Notes: generated by a model from the letters alone, not told the origin. A DNA stretch of 38,818 nt from an uncultured Clostridia bacterium (GCA_930990065.1 CAKNOA010000019.1:1-38818), one strand, 5' to 3'; positions 24,814 to 32,441 are shown, numbered from the stretch's first letter. Made by a program: numbers and translations.

Positions 24814-27800
24814 TTAATTATCTTTAACAAAATTACAAAATTTGGGTTCAAGACTTTTAATATAAGTTGCCGCAGAAATTGGATCAGATATTTTCTCAGC
24901 GGGTACAGCCATATATTTCGTTACGTCGTTCTCACTATAGCGAATTCTCCAATTGTTGGGATCTTCAAAATATATACTTTCGAGAGAATCCCAATTAGAA
25001 GAATAAACATTTATGTACACTACACTTTTGGGGATCGTTATGCTAGTCAAAGCTGTCGAAGAAAAACTCAGATAAATTTCTTCTAATCCCTCTGGAAGAT
25101 TAATTGTTGTTAACGATGTGCAGCGAAGAAAAACCTGCGAACCTATAAATTTTAAATTCTTAGAAAGCTGAACATCTTCCAGAGAACTGCAATCCGAGAA
25201 AGCCCACGAATTTATTTTTGTAATAGAATCCGGCATAATTATTCGCTTCAGATATTTGCAATCTTCAAATCCGTGCATTTCAATTTCAGTAACTGTTTTC
25301 CCATTATACTTTTCAGGAATTGTAATGCTCTCTATACTATCCTTGTACTCGGGATTCAGTTTAACGCTGACAGTATCACCAGATAGAATGGTAAACACCA
25401 AATATTGAATATCGCTTGTATCATCTGATGTTGTGATATTCCCCAAATTATCCTGCGTCCCGTCGGTATAAGTAACAATCAACTCCCCGTTAACAATTTC
25501 CATGTCGGCAATCCCTCTGCCATCTTCGCCCGGGTCGCCTTTATCACCTTTTTCACCCTTATCGCCTTTGTCTCCCTTGTCACCTTTTTCGCCTTTTACG
25601 TTGCCAAGGGTGAGAACCGTATTATCTGTAAGGACAACGCTCAAATCACCGGAGGCCGATAAGGTAACATTTTGGATTCCTCTGCCATCAGCACCGTTGC
25701 TTCCATCTGTTCCAACCACTTTGCCAAGATTGGAAACCTGCCCGTTGGAATAGGTCAACACCAATTCTCCGGCACTGTTAATTTCGGATTTTGAAATCCC
25801 GATTCCGTCCGTTCCTTTGATATTGCCTAGTTCTAATGTCGTGCCATTGGTTAACTCCACACTTAATGCACCCTCTGGGGAAATGGTAACATTGGCAATG
25901 CCAACCCCATCAGCACCGTCTTGTCCGTTTGCTCCGTCTTTTCCATCAGTTCCATTCGTTCCATCTTTGCCGACAATACGCCCAAGGTTGATACTGGAAG
26001 AATCGGAGAAAGTAAGAACCAGTTCGCCGCTTTCGTTTATTGCCGCCGCAGTAATTCCAGTCCCATCTTCGCCGTCTGCACCATCTTGTCCTTTTGCGCC
26101 TGTGGCCTGTACTCCGGTAGAAGTCCATGATACTCCGTTATTGGTGGAAACTTCCCATTCGTTGGAATCCTGATTGATTCGTAGTTGTGGTGTGATTCCG
26201 TCTTGCCCGTCTGCTCCGTCAGCACCGACGATATTGCCGAGATTCTGTTCACTGCCATTGGAATAGGTAATTACCAACTCGCCGCTATCGTTAATTTCAG
26301 ATTTTGAGATGCCGATTCCGTCCTGACCATCTTCGCCATCTTGACCGTCAACGCCATTGGTGCCATCGGCTCCGTCTGTACCTACAACAACGCCAAGATT
26401 TTTTGAGTTTCCGTCTGAATAAGTGATAACAAGCTCACCGGCTTCATTGATTTCGGTATTGGTTACGCCGATTCCATCTTCACCATCAGCACCGTCCTGT
26501 CCATCTTGACCGTTTGTCCCATCTTTTCCATCAGAACCTACCACTTTGCCTAGATTGGTTGTAGTTCCGTTGGAATAGGAAATAACAAGCTCGCCCTGTT
26601 CATTGACAGAAGTTCCAGAAATGCCAATCCCATCTTTACCGTCGGCACCATCTTGACCATTGGCGCCATCAGTTCCTTTAATAACGCCAAGATTCAATTT
26701 TGTGCCGCTCGATAAAGTGATTTCCAGTTCATCGTTTTGGTTGATGGTTATGGTATCAATGCCAACGCCATCTTTTCCATCTGCGCCATTTTGCCCGTCT
26801 TTCCCGTCGGTTCCATCTTTCCCGTCTGCGCCGATCACTACACCGAGATTATCAATTAGATTGTTGGAGTAGGTTAAAACCAATTCGCCTTTTGCGTTGA
26901 TTTCTGATTTTACAACACTGATTCCATCGGCGCCGTCCTGCCCGTTCAACCCGTCTTTGCCATCTTCACCATCAGCACCATCTTTTCCGTCGGCTCCAAT
27001 CACATTACCGAGATTGGAACGCTGTCCGGTCGAGTAGGTCAAGACCAGTTCACCATTTGAATTGATTTCGGCATTGGTAACACTAACGCCATCGTCACCG
27101 TCCGCTCCATCGGCTCCATCTTTCCCATCAGTGCCAATTACCACGCCTAAATTTTTGCTAGTGCCATCGGAATAGGTGAGTACCAGTTCGTTGTCTGTAT
27201 TGATAACCGCATTATCAATGCTAATCCCGTCTTTTCCGTCGATACCGTTTGTACCGTCTATCCCGTCTTTACCATTTGCCCCAACGACAACGCCTAAATT
27301 TGATACCTGCCCATTGGAATAGGTTAGAATCAGTTCCCCGTTGTCATTGATTTCTGAATCGGTTACACTTACGCCATCTAAGCCATTGGTGCCAACGATT
27401 TTATCAAGATTAACCGTTCTTCCATCGGTGAAGCCAAGGATAAGCTGTCCCTCGTTATTTACATTTGCAGAAGAAATGCCAACGCCATCTTTCCCCGGTT
27501 GTCCATCAGCACCGTCCTGCCCGTTTTGTCCATCGGTTCCGTCAACACCATCTTTGCCATCAATACCATTTTGTCCGTCTTTTCCGTCGGCTCCAACCGC
27601 TTTCCCAAGGTTTAACACCGTATTATCTGATAAAGTAATCAGGAGTTCCCCGCCGGAAGAAAAAGAAGCGGTTTTGATAGTGGTACCCTCTTGATTCACA
27701 AGGGCCGCCAAAGCGTCGGCCCATTCTTTTTCTGTTCCTGAGTACCCGTTTTCTACTGCAATATCATAGGCAGACTTGCCGGAAAGGGAATCCAGCCATT

Positions 27801-28041
27801 CCTGCACCGTCCCGTCATAGCCTTGTTGTACTGCCAATTCGTATGCCGACAGCCCGTCCGTTACCGTAGTAGAAGCGGGCACACTGCCCCCACCATTTCT
27901 ATGTATTATCAGTGCTACCACCGTTGCAATTCCAATCATCAACAGGACTGCAATAATAACACACAGCACCTTTGTCATAATCTTCTTTTTCTTGTGTGCT
28001 TTTGGATTTTGTGGACTCGTCTGCACAGTTACCCCATTCAT
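24814..28041 (-). CDS. Membrane-anchored modular collagen-like protein with BspA-type LRR C-terminus
   Basis: This protein has about 1,075 residues. A short cytoplasmic head with KKKK (residues 17-20) and one membrane helix (about 23-46) suggest an outward-facing, N-terminally anchored protein; no LPxTG motif is present. Two repeats of the SAYELAVQQGYDGTVQEWL type follow. Then come about 15 copies of a module: a beta segment of about 35 residues (type INxxGELVLTYSNGQxSNLG) followed by a Gly-x-Asp collagen-like stretch of 10-35 residues. The last collagen stretch is GEKGDKGDKGDKGEKGDKGD. The C-terminal 150 residues hold leucine-rich repeats of the BspA type (LKRIIMPDSITKINSWAF, LTTINLPEGLEEI). 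The start at 28041 (GGGAGGTTACTATT before ATG) is preferred. It is probably a surface adhesin or fibre; the target is unknown. Confidence 0.85.
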   Translation of the reverse strand: MNGVTVQTSPQNPKAHKKKKIMTKVLCVIIAVLLMIGIATVVALIIHRNGGGSVPASTTVTDGLSAYELAVQQGYDGTVQEWLDSLSGKSAYDIAVENGYSGTEKEWADALAALVNQEGTTIKTASFSSGGELLITLSDNTVLNLGKAVGADGKDGQNGIDGKDGVDGTDGQNGQDGADGQPGKDGVGISSANVNNEGQLILGFTDGRTVNLDKIVGTNGLDGVSVTDSEINDNGELILTYSNGQVSNLGVVVGANGKDGIDGTNGIDGKDGISIDNAVINTDNELVLTYSDGTSKNLGVVIGTDGKDGADGADGDDGVSVTNAEINSNGELVLTYSTGQRSNLGNVIGADGKDGADGEDGKDGLNGQDGADGISVVKSEINAKGELVLTYSNNLIDNLGVVIGADGKDGTDGKDGQNGADGKDGVGIDTITINQNDELEITLSSGTKLNLGVIKGTDGANGQDGADGKDGIGISGTSVNEQGELVISYSNGTTTNLGKVVGSDGKDGTNGQDGQDGADGEDGIGVTNTEINEAGELVITYSDGNSKNLGVVVGTDGADGTNGVDGQDGEDGQDGIGISKSEINDSGELVITYSNGSEQNLGNIVGADGADGQDGITPQLRINQDSNEWEVSTNNGVSWTSTGVQATGAKGQDGADGEDGTGITAAAINESGELVLTFSDSSSINLGRIVGKDGTNGTDGKDGANGQDGADGVGIANVTISPEGALSVELTNGTTLELGNIKGTDGIGISKSEINSAGELVLTYSNGQVSNLGKVVGTDGSNGADGRGIQNVTLSASGDLSVVLTDNTVLTLGNVKGEKGDKGDKGDKGEKGDKGDPGEDGRGIADMEIVNGELIVTYTDGTQDNLGNITTSDDTSDIQYLVFTILSGDTVSVKLNPEYKDSIESITIPEKYNGKTVTEIEMHGFEDCKYLKRIIMPDSITKINSWAFSDCSSLEDVQLSKNLKFIGSQVFLRCTSLTTINLPEGLEEIYLSFSSTALTSITIPKSVVYINVYSSNWDSLESIYFEDPNNWRIRYSENDVTKYMAVPAEKISDPISAATYIKSLEPKFCNFVKDN

Positions 28042-28085
28042 AATAGTAACCTCCCAAATAATTTTTCTGATGCTTGTTGTCTCAT

Positions 28086-28292
28086 TTAACAAGCCCGCTT
28101 GACTTCAATAAATACTTCTGGACTAACATTTAGGGCTAAGCAGATTGCCCGGAGGTCATCAGCATACAAAGTCCGTTTCCCATTTAGTATTGCATTAAAC
28201 GTAGTATTGGGAATCCCGGCTTTCTGTGCCACTGCTTTTTGCTTTAGACCGTTATCATTTAAATAAGCCCGAACTTTTTCATATACTTTCAT
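28086..28292 (-). CDS. Small XRE-family (Cro/CI-type) transcriptional regulator
   Basis: This 68-residue protein is almost entirely a helix-turn-helix domain of the Cro/C1 type: NGLKQKAVAQKAGIPNTTFN holds the two recognition helices, and ILNGKRTLYADDLRAICLAL completes the bundle. The ATG at 28292 follows AAAGGTG by 7 bases. It is the first gene downstream of a strong minus-strand promoter and lies 44 bases before the collagen-like gene, so both are likely in one transcript. It probably binds the repeats in the divergent promoter region and controls its own transcript. Confidence 0.87.
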   Translation of the reverse strand: MKVYEKVRAYLNDNGLKQKAVAQKAGIPNTTFNAILNGKRTLYADDLRAICLALNVSPEVFIEVKRAC

Positions 28293-28334
28293 ACACACGC
28301 ACCTTTACAATCAAGAATTTCTGGATTTTATTTC

Positions 28335-28362
28335 ATTATATCAAGAAAAACACGAAAGTCAA
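28335..28362 (-). promoter_or_regulatory. Promoter of the XRE-collagen-like operon
   Basis: On the minus strand TTGACT (28362-28357) and a consensus TATAAT (28340-28335) have a 16-base spacer. The predicted start lies in a copy of TTCTGGATTTT (28319-28329), a likely operator half. A second copy lies at 28380-28390 beside the opposing promoter. Confidence 0.65.
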
Positions 28363-28394
28363 GATGTTCCATACAGATATTCTGGATTTTTATG

Positions 28395-28422
28395 TTGCTA
28401 TTTCAGATTTTGTCGGTATAAT
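28395..28422 (+). promoter_or_regulatory. Promoter of the plus-strand XRE regulator
   Basis: TTGCTA (28395-28400) and TATAAT (28417-28422) are 16 bases apart. The repeat TTCTGGATTTT (28380-28390) abuts the -35 from upstream. The two divergent promoters and two repeat copies make a phage-like switch region. Confidence 0.6.
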
Positions 28423-28440
28423 AAAATAGAGGTGATGTTC

Positions 28441-28752
28441 TTGCGATATGAAATTGGGAAAAGAATCCGTAAATACCGTGAAGATAGAAATTTAAGCCAA
28501 AAAGCATTAGCCGATAAAATCGGTGTCAGCAACAGCAGAATTTCAAATTGGGAAAAAGGAATCAATCGTCCTGACGCAGATATTCTTGCTGATTTATGCG
28601 TTGCTTTAGAAGTATCTCCCAGTGAACTACTGAATGTCCGATTATCCACAGATGAATTAACTGACCAAGAGAAAAAAGTTATTCAGGCATACCGTACAAA
28701 GCCAGAATTACAACAAGCAGTCAATATTTTACTTGGGTTAGAAGAACCGTAA
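28441..28752 (+). CDS. XRE-family transcriptional regulator
   Basis: This protein of about 103 residues has an N-terminal helix-turn-helix of the Cro/C1 type (RIRKYREDRNLSQKALADKI, SNSRISNWEKGINRPD) and a short C-terminal extension (LTDQEKKVIQAYRTKPELQQ), as in many repressors of mobile elements. The best start is TTG at 28441, because AGAGGTGAT ends 4 bases before it. ATG at 28435 or GTG at 28432 would overlap the ribosome site. It is transcribed divergently from the smaller XRE gene; together they resemble a CI/Cro pair. The long ORF-free region follows directly. Confidence 0.87.
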   Translation: MRYEIGKRIRKYREDRNLSQKALADKIGVSNSRISNWEKGINRPDADILADLCVALEVSPSELLNVRLSTDELTDQEKKVIQAYRTKPELQQAVNILLGLEEP

Positions 28753-28754
28753 TC

Positions 28755-29235
28755 TCACCGCGAGCATTTAAGAGAAACATGGGCCGAGCGGGTCTTAATA
28801 TAAAAGCCTATCCAAAATTCAATTAAGAATCTCAGCCGAGATCGTTTAAGACCGGGGGAAAAACACAGTCAAAACCTTAAATATGATTGAAAGGCCAAAA
28901 AGTACCCGGTACTTCAATCAGCAAATGTTGCTTGAAACCGTCAATCGGCTTTGTTGCTCCGAAGATATCTAACCTAGATAAAGGGGAAGCGGCTTTCCAA
29001 TATCAAAACCAAGGGTGAGTAAATCCAGCCTTAGAAAGGATTTGCGCCTGTGAGAAAGGTAGATGAAACATGACCCATCGAGTAGTCCGGCCAGTCAAGT
29101 CCAGTTCCCGGTCTGTAACGTACCGGATTCCCATTACTTGGAAAGTGAGCCGCCGCGTCCGGAAATCCCCTCTCATTAAAAGAGGCCATTGAGTTTCCGG
29201 AGCTTCGGATTGTTGCTGACAGGGTTATCCTGTAA
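28755..29235 (+). ncRNA. Candidate large structured RNA, family not recognised
   Basis: About 480 bases hold no convincing ORF but many possible helices on the plus strand. GGTCTTAA (28791-28798) pairs with TTAAGACC (28846-28853), enclosing ATCTC-AGCC-GAGAT. GATTGAA (28885) pairs with TTCAATC (28913). Others are GCAA-ATG-TTGC (28921), CCGGT/ACCGG (29108 and 29122), and TCCGGAAA/TTTCCGGA (29158 and 29194) enclosing CCTCT/AGAGG. Putative loops are rich in A on this strand, as in functional RNAs. I could not find a group II domain V, a group I core, RNase P or 6S features. Both ends are uncertain. It may be transcribed from the XRE promoter. Confidence 0.45.
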
Positions 29236-29280
29236 AAATAAAAAATAGCCCGTGATATCGAAAGTATCACGGGTTGCTAT
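29236..29280 (-). terminator. Terminator of the reverse-transcriptase operon
   Basis: On the minus strand the stem ATAGC-AACCCGTGATA / TATCACGGGCTAT (29245-29280, loop CTTTCGA) is followed by TTTTTTATTTTT. It lies 14 bases after the last small gene and is a strong intrinsic terminator. Confidence 0.88.
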
Positions 29281-29293
29281 GTGGTTGATTCAA

Positions 29294-29503
29294 TTAATTT
29301 TGATATAGAAAATCTTCTATATCGTCTAGATAGGATAAACACAAGTATAATTTATCCTCATATTGTATTGGAAGCCCTTTTTCCAACTGTAGCACATCAA
29401 TGATATGATTTTTAATATATCCCACTAATTCAATCGCTGTTGGGGGATAAAGATAAAAATCAATCAGTTCATCTTCATTGGGTAATACTGATTCATAATT
29501 CAT
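29294..29503 (-). CDS. Small acidic protein B of the RT operon
   Basis: This 69-residue protein belongs to no family I recognise. It is acidic and probably helical. The segment IELVGYIKNHIIDVLQLEKGLPIQ, followed by LYLCLSYLDDIEDFL, matches the pattern of the neighbouring 79-residue protein (helix, N-I-[IV]-D-V, a Pro, then a second Leu/Tyr helix), so the two look paralogous. The ATG at 29503 (7 bases after GGAGG) is preferred to the one at 29509, which is too close. It starts 18 bases after protein A and is the last gene before the terminator. Association with the reverse transcriptase is inferred from the operon only. Confidence 0.7.
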   Translation of the reverse strand: MNYESVLPNEDELIDFYLYPPTAIELVGYIKNHIIDVLQLEKGLPIQYEDKLYLCLSYLDDIEDFLYQN

Positions 29504-29521
29504 AGTCATACCTCCATATTT

Positions 29522-29761
29522 TTAAGGGAGCCGCTCCAAAATTTCCTGAACCCGCTCCAGAGTACGATAAGCATGTTTTAAATATTCCAATGCATTGTAC
29601 GGGGAATCCGCGTTCATATAAACAATAACATCGACAATATTTGCTTTAGCAAAATCTAAAATTTCCTCTGGACTGAATGGTTCAGAGCAATATTTCTCGT
29701 AGGCTAAAAACTTATCTTGGTAGTCGTCGCTTTCGACTGGAATATATGTTGTAGACATCAT
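29522..29761 (-). CDS. Small acidic protein A of the RT operon
   Basis: This 79-residue acidic protein of unknown function has an extended N-terminus (STTYIPVESDDYQDKFLAYE), then FSPEEILDFAKANIVDVIVY and NALEYLKHAYRTLERVQEIL, probably two helices. It resembles the next gene's product in the P-x-x-I...N-I-V-D-V...L-x-x-x-Y-x-x-L spacing. Start is the first of two ATGs (29761), with AGGAAA 8 bases upstream; the frame is open further back into the RT gene's end but without a ribosome site. It lies 72 bases after the reverse transcriptase stop. Confidence 0.72.
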   Translation of the reverse strand: MMSTTYIPVESDDYQDKFLAYEKYCSEPFSPEEILDFAKANIVDVIVYMNADSPYNALEYLKHAYRTLERVQEILERLP

Positions 29762-29833
29762 AATGTAAATTTCCTTTCTATTGTTGTGAATTTGAAATAG
29801 TCTTAATTTGTTTTCGCTGGAAGCAGCCAGCAT

Positions 29834-31096
29834 CTATGTGCATGTACAGCGCCGGCCTACTTGCGCAGACGAAAAAAAGAGGGATATCAATTCCGAAAGG
29901 TGTCTGTCCCCGGTAAGATCATACATCATGGAAACGACATCGAATTCCATTTCATAGAGAGAGTACTTCAATACAATTCCTCTATGGTAATTCAACCATC
30001 CGAGTATCGTCGGTTTTACTCTTTTGCATATTTCATCAGGTAACCTCTGAGTATCGTGTATCAGTACATCGTGTATCTTGCATAGTAGGGAAGCCGCGTT
30101 TCGGCGCGACGGTATTATCGTCAGTTGTTTTCCTCGCTGGTAGACATGCCACCCCAGAAAGTCAAATCCATCAGCTATATGCGTGATAAATGTTTTCTCT
30201 GGTGCCAGTTCCAATTCCCGCTTTTTCAGAAAATCTTTTATCAATGGGATAACAGACTGTTCCAAAGTATCCTTGTTTTCTCCAATGACAAGGAAATCAT
30301 CAGCGTATCGAACAAATTGGGTTTCCGGAAAGAATCGGGTTTGGAGTTCCTGCTCCAGCCCGTCCAGTACCATATTACAAATGACAGGGGAAATGCTGCT
30401 GCCTTGTGGGATTCCCCGCAACGCATGGTATCGCTGGGATTTATCAATATACCCGCTTTGAAGGAATTTTTGCAGCATCACCTTATCCATAGGAATATGT
30501 TCCATGACCCACTTATGATTGATGTTGTTAAAGCAGGATTGAATATCGGCTTTTAAAATCCACCTAGGGAATGGTGGCTTGGATAATACGTCGGCGCATC
30601 GAATAATGGCTTCCCTTGCAGACCGCCCGTGCCTATAACCATACGAATGGTAATCCCCGGTGATTTCGGCCACTGGTTCTAAGGCCAGTCTATAAAGGGT
30701 CTGCATGGCCCGGTCTCTCATGGTTGGAATCCCCAACAATCTCCGTTGACCGTTGGGCTTCTGAATATAGCTCCGTTTCAGCGGCTTTGGGTGATATCCT
30801 CTGCGGTTTAAAGACAGAACCGCCTGCCATTTGTCTTCCGGTGTAATCCAGAGGATACCATCTATTCCGGGAGTACGCTTGCCTTTATTAGTAGTTACCA
30901 TTTTGACTGACAGGGCCTTTGCATAGAAAGAGTGAATCAGTTTATGCTGTAACGACAGCACCTTTTTTGATTCTCCGGCCTTATGGGCTTTGGCAATCTG
31001 CGCTTGCAGCTTTTTAACATGTGTTTCTGCCAAATGGAAGTCAATATCTTCCCAGCAGGTAACAGCGTCAGAAGCGGCATACGTTTTCACGTTCAT
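29834..31096 (-). CDS. Group II intron-type reverse transcriptase, free-standing, no endonuclease domain
   Basis: This 420-residue protein carries the full order of group II RT motifs. The N-terminal part has LQAQIAKAHKAGE and TPGIDGILW. Then come LLGIPTMRDRAMQTL, LKADIQSCFNNINH (motif A), GIPQGSSISPVICN (motif B) and the catalytic YADD in FVRYADDFLVIG (motif C). FLGWHVYQRG and a short maturase/thumb segment with ILGWLNYHRGIV end it. The usual C-terminal DNA-binding and HNH domains are missing. No intron domain V lies downstream, and coding genes occupy the upstream space where domains I-III should be, so it does not appear to sit in an intron. Start ATG at 31096 follows AAAGGAGA. It shares an operon with two small proteins. 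Confidence 0.87.
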   Translation of the reverse strand: MNVKTYAASDAVTCWEDIDFHLAETHVKKLQAQIAKAHKAGESKKVLSLQHKLIHSFYAKALSVKMVTTNKGKRTPGIDGILWITPEDKWQAVLSLNRRGYHPKPLKRSYIQKPNGQRRLLGIPTMRDRAMQTLYRLALEPVAEITGDYHSYGYRHGRSAREAIIRCADVLSKPPFPRWILKADIQSCFNNINHKWVMEHIPMDKVMLQKFLQSGYIDKSQRYHALRGIPQGSSISPVICNMVLDGLEQELQTRFFPETQFVRYADDFLVIGENKDTLEQSVIPLIKDFLKKRELELAPEKTFITHIADGFDFLGWHVYQRGKQLTIIPSRRNAASLLCKIHDVLIHDTQRLPDEICKRVKPTILGWLNYHRGIVLKYSLYEMEFDVVSMMYDLTGDRHLSELISLFFSSAQVGRRCTCT

Positions 31097-31288
31097 TTTG
31101 CGCGTCTCCTTTCAAAAGTTCTGCAAGCGCGGCTTGCCCTGTACCTATGAATAAAATTCTCTTTTACATATAACCACCCCTTCCAGCAAAAAATTTATTA
31201 ACTACTGAACAAGTTCCTTTACGGTCGGTAGATATGGGTTTCCATAAATCATGCACGCGCCAACCAGTAAATTTATCTTGCCAGATGG

Positions 31289-31483
31289 TTAATCCGTGTT
31301 TTTCTTTTGTTGGGTTTGATTAGTGTTGTTCCGGTGCTCCTCATTCCGGCGGATTCCGTTTTTAATCTTTGGGGAATGTTCTTGTTGGCAATACTCAAAG
31401 TACTGCTCACAAGCTGCGCAAAGACATTTTATAAATTCAGCTGTGTCATCAATATCAATCTGAGATAGATTATTTTTTTTCAT
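31289..31483 (-). CDS. Small cysteine-containing protein, mobile-element type
   Basis: This 64-residue protein begins MKKNNLSQIDIDDTAEFIKC, has four cysteines (CLCAAC and EYCQQ) in a helical segment, and ends in a polar tail rich in Asn, Gln and Lys. It has a near-perfect ribosome site (AAGGAGGTGATAAAC) that lies inside the 3' end of the preceding small gene, with which it overlaps by 14 bases in another frame. Function is unknown. It could be a partner or regulator in the same transcript as the reverse transcriptase, whose start is about 190 bases downstream. Confidence 0.68.
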   Translation of the reverse strand: MKKNNLSQIDIDDTAEFIKCLCAACEQYFEYCQQEHSPKIKNGIRRNEEHRNNTNQTQQKKNTD

Positions 31484-31628
31484 GTTTATCACCTCCTTTT
31501 TCTTCAGATGCCAAGAATGTCTCAAACTCCGAGCGGTGTTGGTCAACGTATTCTTCAATATCGGCAATGATGGCAAAGGCCAACTGCTGGGCCTGTTTGC
31601 GACCGATATTAAAATTGGAGTATTCCAT
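31470..31628 (-). CDS. Small conserved-type protein of integrative elements
   Basis: This 52-residue protein (MEYSNFNIGRKQAQQLAFAI at the N-terminus, then IEEYVDQHRSEFETFLASEE) is helical and acidic. Its pattern, IGRKQAQxLAxAI followed by YVxxHRxEFExFL, is reminiscent of small proteins carried by Firmicutes integrative elements; that recollection is not backed by a search here. The ATG at 31628 is preceded only by AGGGTGG. It overlaps the next gene by 14 bases, indicating translational coupling, and is divergent from the 220-residue gene with a shared control region. Confidence 0.62.
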   Translation of the reverse strand: MEYSNFNIGRKQAQQLAFAIIADIEEYVDQHRSEFETFLASEEKGGDKHEKK

Positions 31629-31689
31629 ATCGCCAGTACCACCCTATTGAAAACTTTGCTTGACATTATGTTCCCATTATAATACAATA

Positions 31690-31721
31690 AATCCGTAATA
31701 CACTATGAATTCATTCGGATT
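31690..31721. promoter_or_regulatory. Inverted repeat between divergent promoters
   Basis: AATCCG (31690-31695) and CGGATT (31716-31721) form an inverted repeat with a 20-base gap containing GAATTC. A minus-strand TATAAT (31681-31676) lies on one side and a plus-strand TATAAT (31751-31756) on the other. It could be an operator for the divergent genes. Confidence 0.35.
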
Positions 31722-31778
31722 ATTTTAGAATTTATGATAAAAATTTGTATTATAATCGAATTATAGGAGCGCGGTACT

Positions 31779-32441
31779 ATGGAAACTTTTAACATACATG
31801 AAGTAATAAAAAGAATTGTAACTGAACTAAATCTAAAAATGGATAAAATAAGAAAACCTGTGCAGGGAGGGAAAGAAAAGTATAGTAAAAAAGGTTTTTT
31901 TGACGCTGTAAGTACTCATATACTTCCATTTCCTATTTCCAAAGATACCTATTACTCTTATACTACATTTTCCAAAAAAGAAAGTTCAGACAAGCTACAA
32001 TCTATAGATTTGCGAAGATTTTATGATATTTGTATTTATACAGATGTTTCACCAGAGTATTTTTTGGGGTTGATTGGAACCAAAAGGAAAGAGCAATCTG
32101 CGGAGAAGATAAGAGAAGAATTTGGGCTTTCGGATAAAGCAATGGAAGTGTTAAGTGCAGTAAAATCGAGAAAGATTAATTTACGAGGGGAAATTTCATC
32201 AGAGGTAATAAACTTTATTTTAGAAAATGTGGATTTTTGGCGCAGACTTAATAGGTGCTTGCCCGCATATTTGGCGTGTTTATATGATGCGCGAACAACT
32301 GAATTTGAGCAGGAACAAGCACGGTATAGTGTGATTAGAACATTTGAACAGTTAGTTGATGAAATTAGCGAGACCGATATAATGAAAAAGTTTCCCATTG
32401 GTGAATTGGATAAAACCGATGTTTTTTGTTCATTAAAATAA
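31779..32441 (+). CDS. Hypothetical protein, possible HTH-type regulator
   Basis: This 220-residue protein is not recognised with certainty. The N-terminal 100 residues (FNIHEVIKRIVTELNLKMDK, DLRRFYDICIYTDVSPEYFLGL) resemble the ends of an XRE-type domain, where DVSPEYFLGL matches the closing helix, with an unusual insertion between. The C-terminal half (EKIREEFGLSDKAMEVLSAV, INFILENVDFWRRLNRCLPAY) is helical and may be a dimerisation or ligand domain. Start ATG at 31779 is 9 bases after AGGAG, with a consensus -10 at 31751. It is divergent from the reverse-transcriptase operon and may regulate it. Two terminator hairpins follow. Confidence 0.65.
   Translation: METFNIHEVIKRIVTELNLKMDKIRKPVQGGKEKYSKKGFFDAVSTHILPFPISKDTYYSYTTFSKKESSDKLQSIDLRRFYDICIYTDVSPEYFLGLIGTKRKEQSAEKIREEFGLSDKAMEVLSAVKSRKINLRGEISSEVINFILENVDFWRRLNRCLPAYLACLYDARTTEFEQEQARYSVIRTFEQLVDEISETDIMKKFPIGELDKTDVFCSLK

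Noticed and set aside
25500-27700. CRISPR array or satellite repeat
   Set aside because: The periodic GC-rich words are codons of the Gly-x-Asp collagen-like repeats in a single open frame; there are no uniform repeats with unique spacers.
29031-29270. Minus-strand 79-codon frame in the ORF-free stretch
   Set aside because: It crosses the terminator hairpin, has no ribosome site and no family resemblance.
29834-31096. Diversity-generating retroelement
   Set aside because: Motif B reads GIPQGSSISP, the group II form, not the DGR form. No template/variable repeat pair differing at adenines was seen, and no lectin-type target gene is near.
28755-31288. Complete group II intron around the reverse transcriptase
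   Set aside because: No domain V (AGC...GAAA...GTTC type 34-mer) was found on either strand after the RT. Coding genes with strong ribosome sites occupy the 5' space, and the terminator and small genes separate the RT from the structured region.
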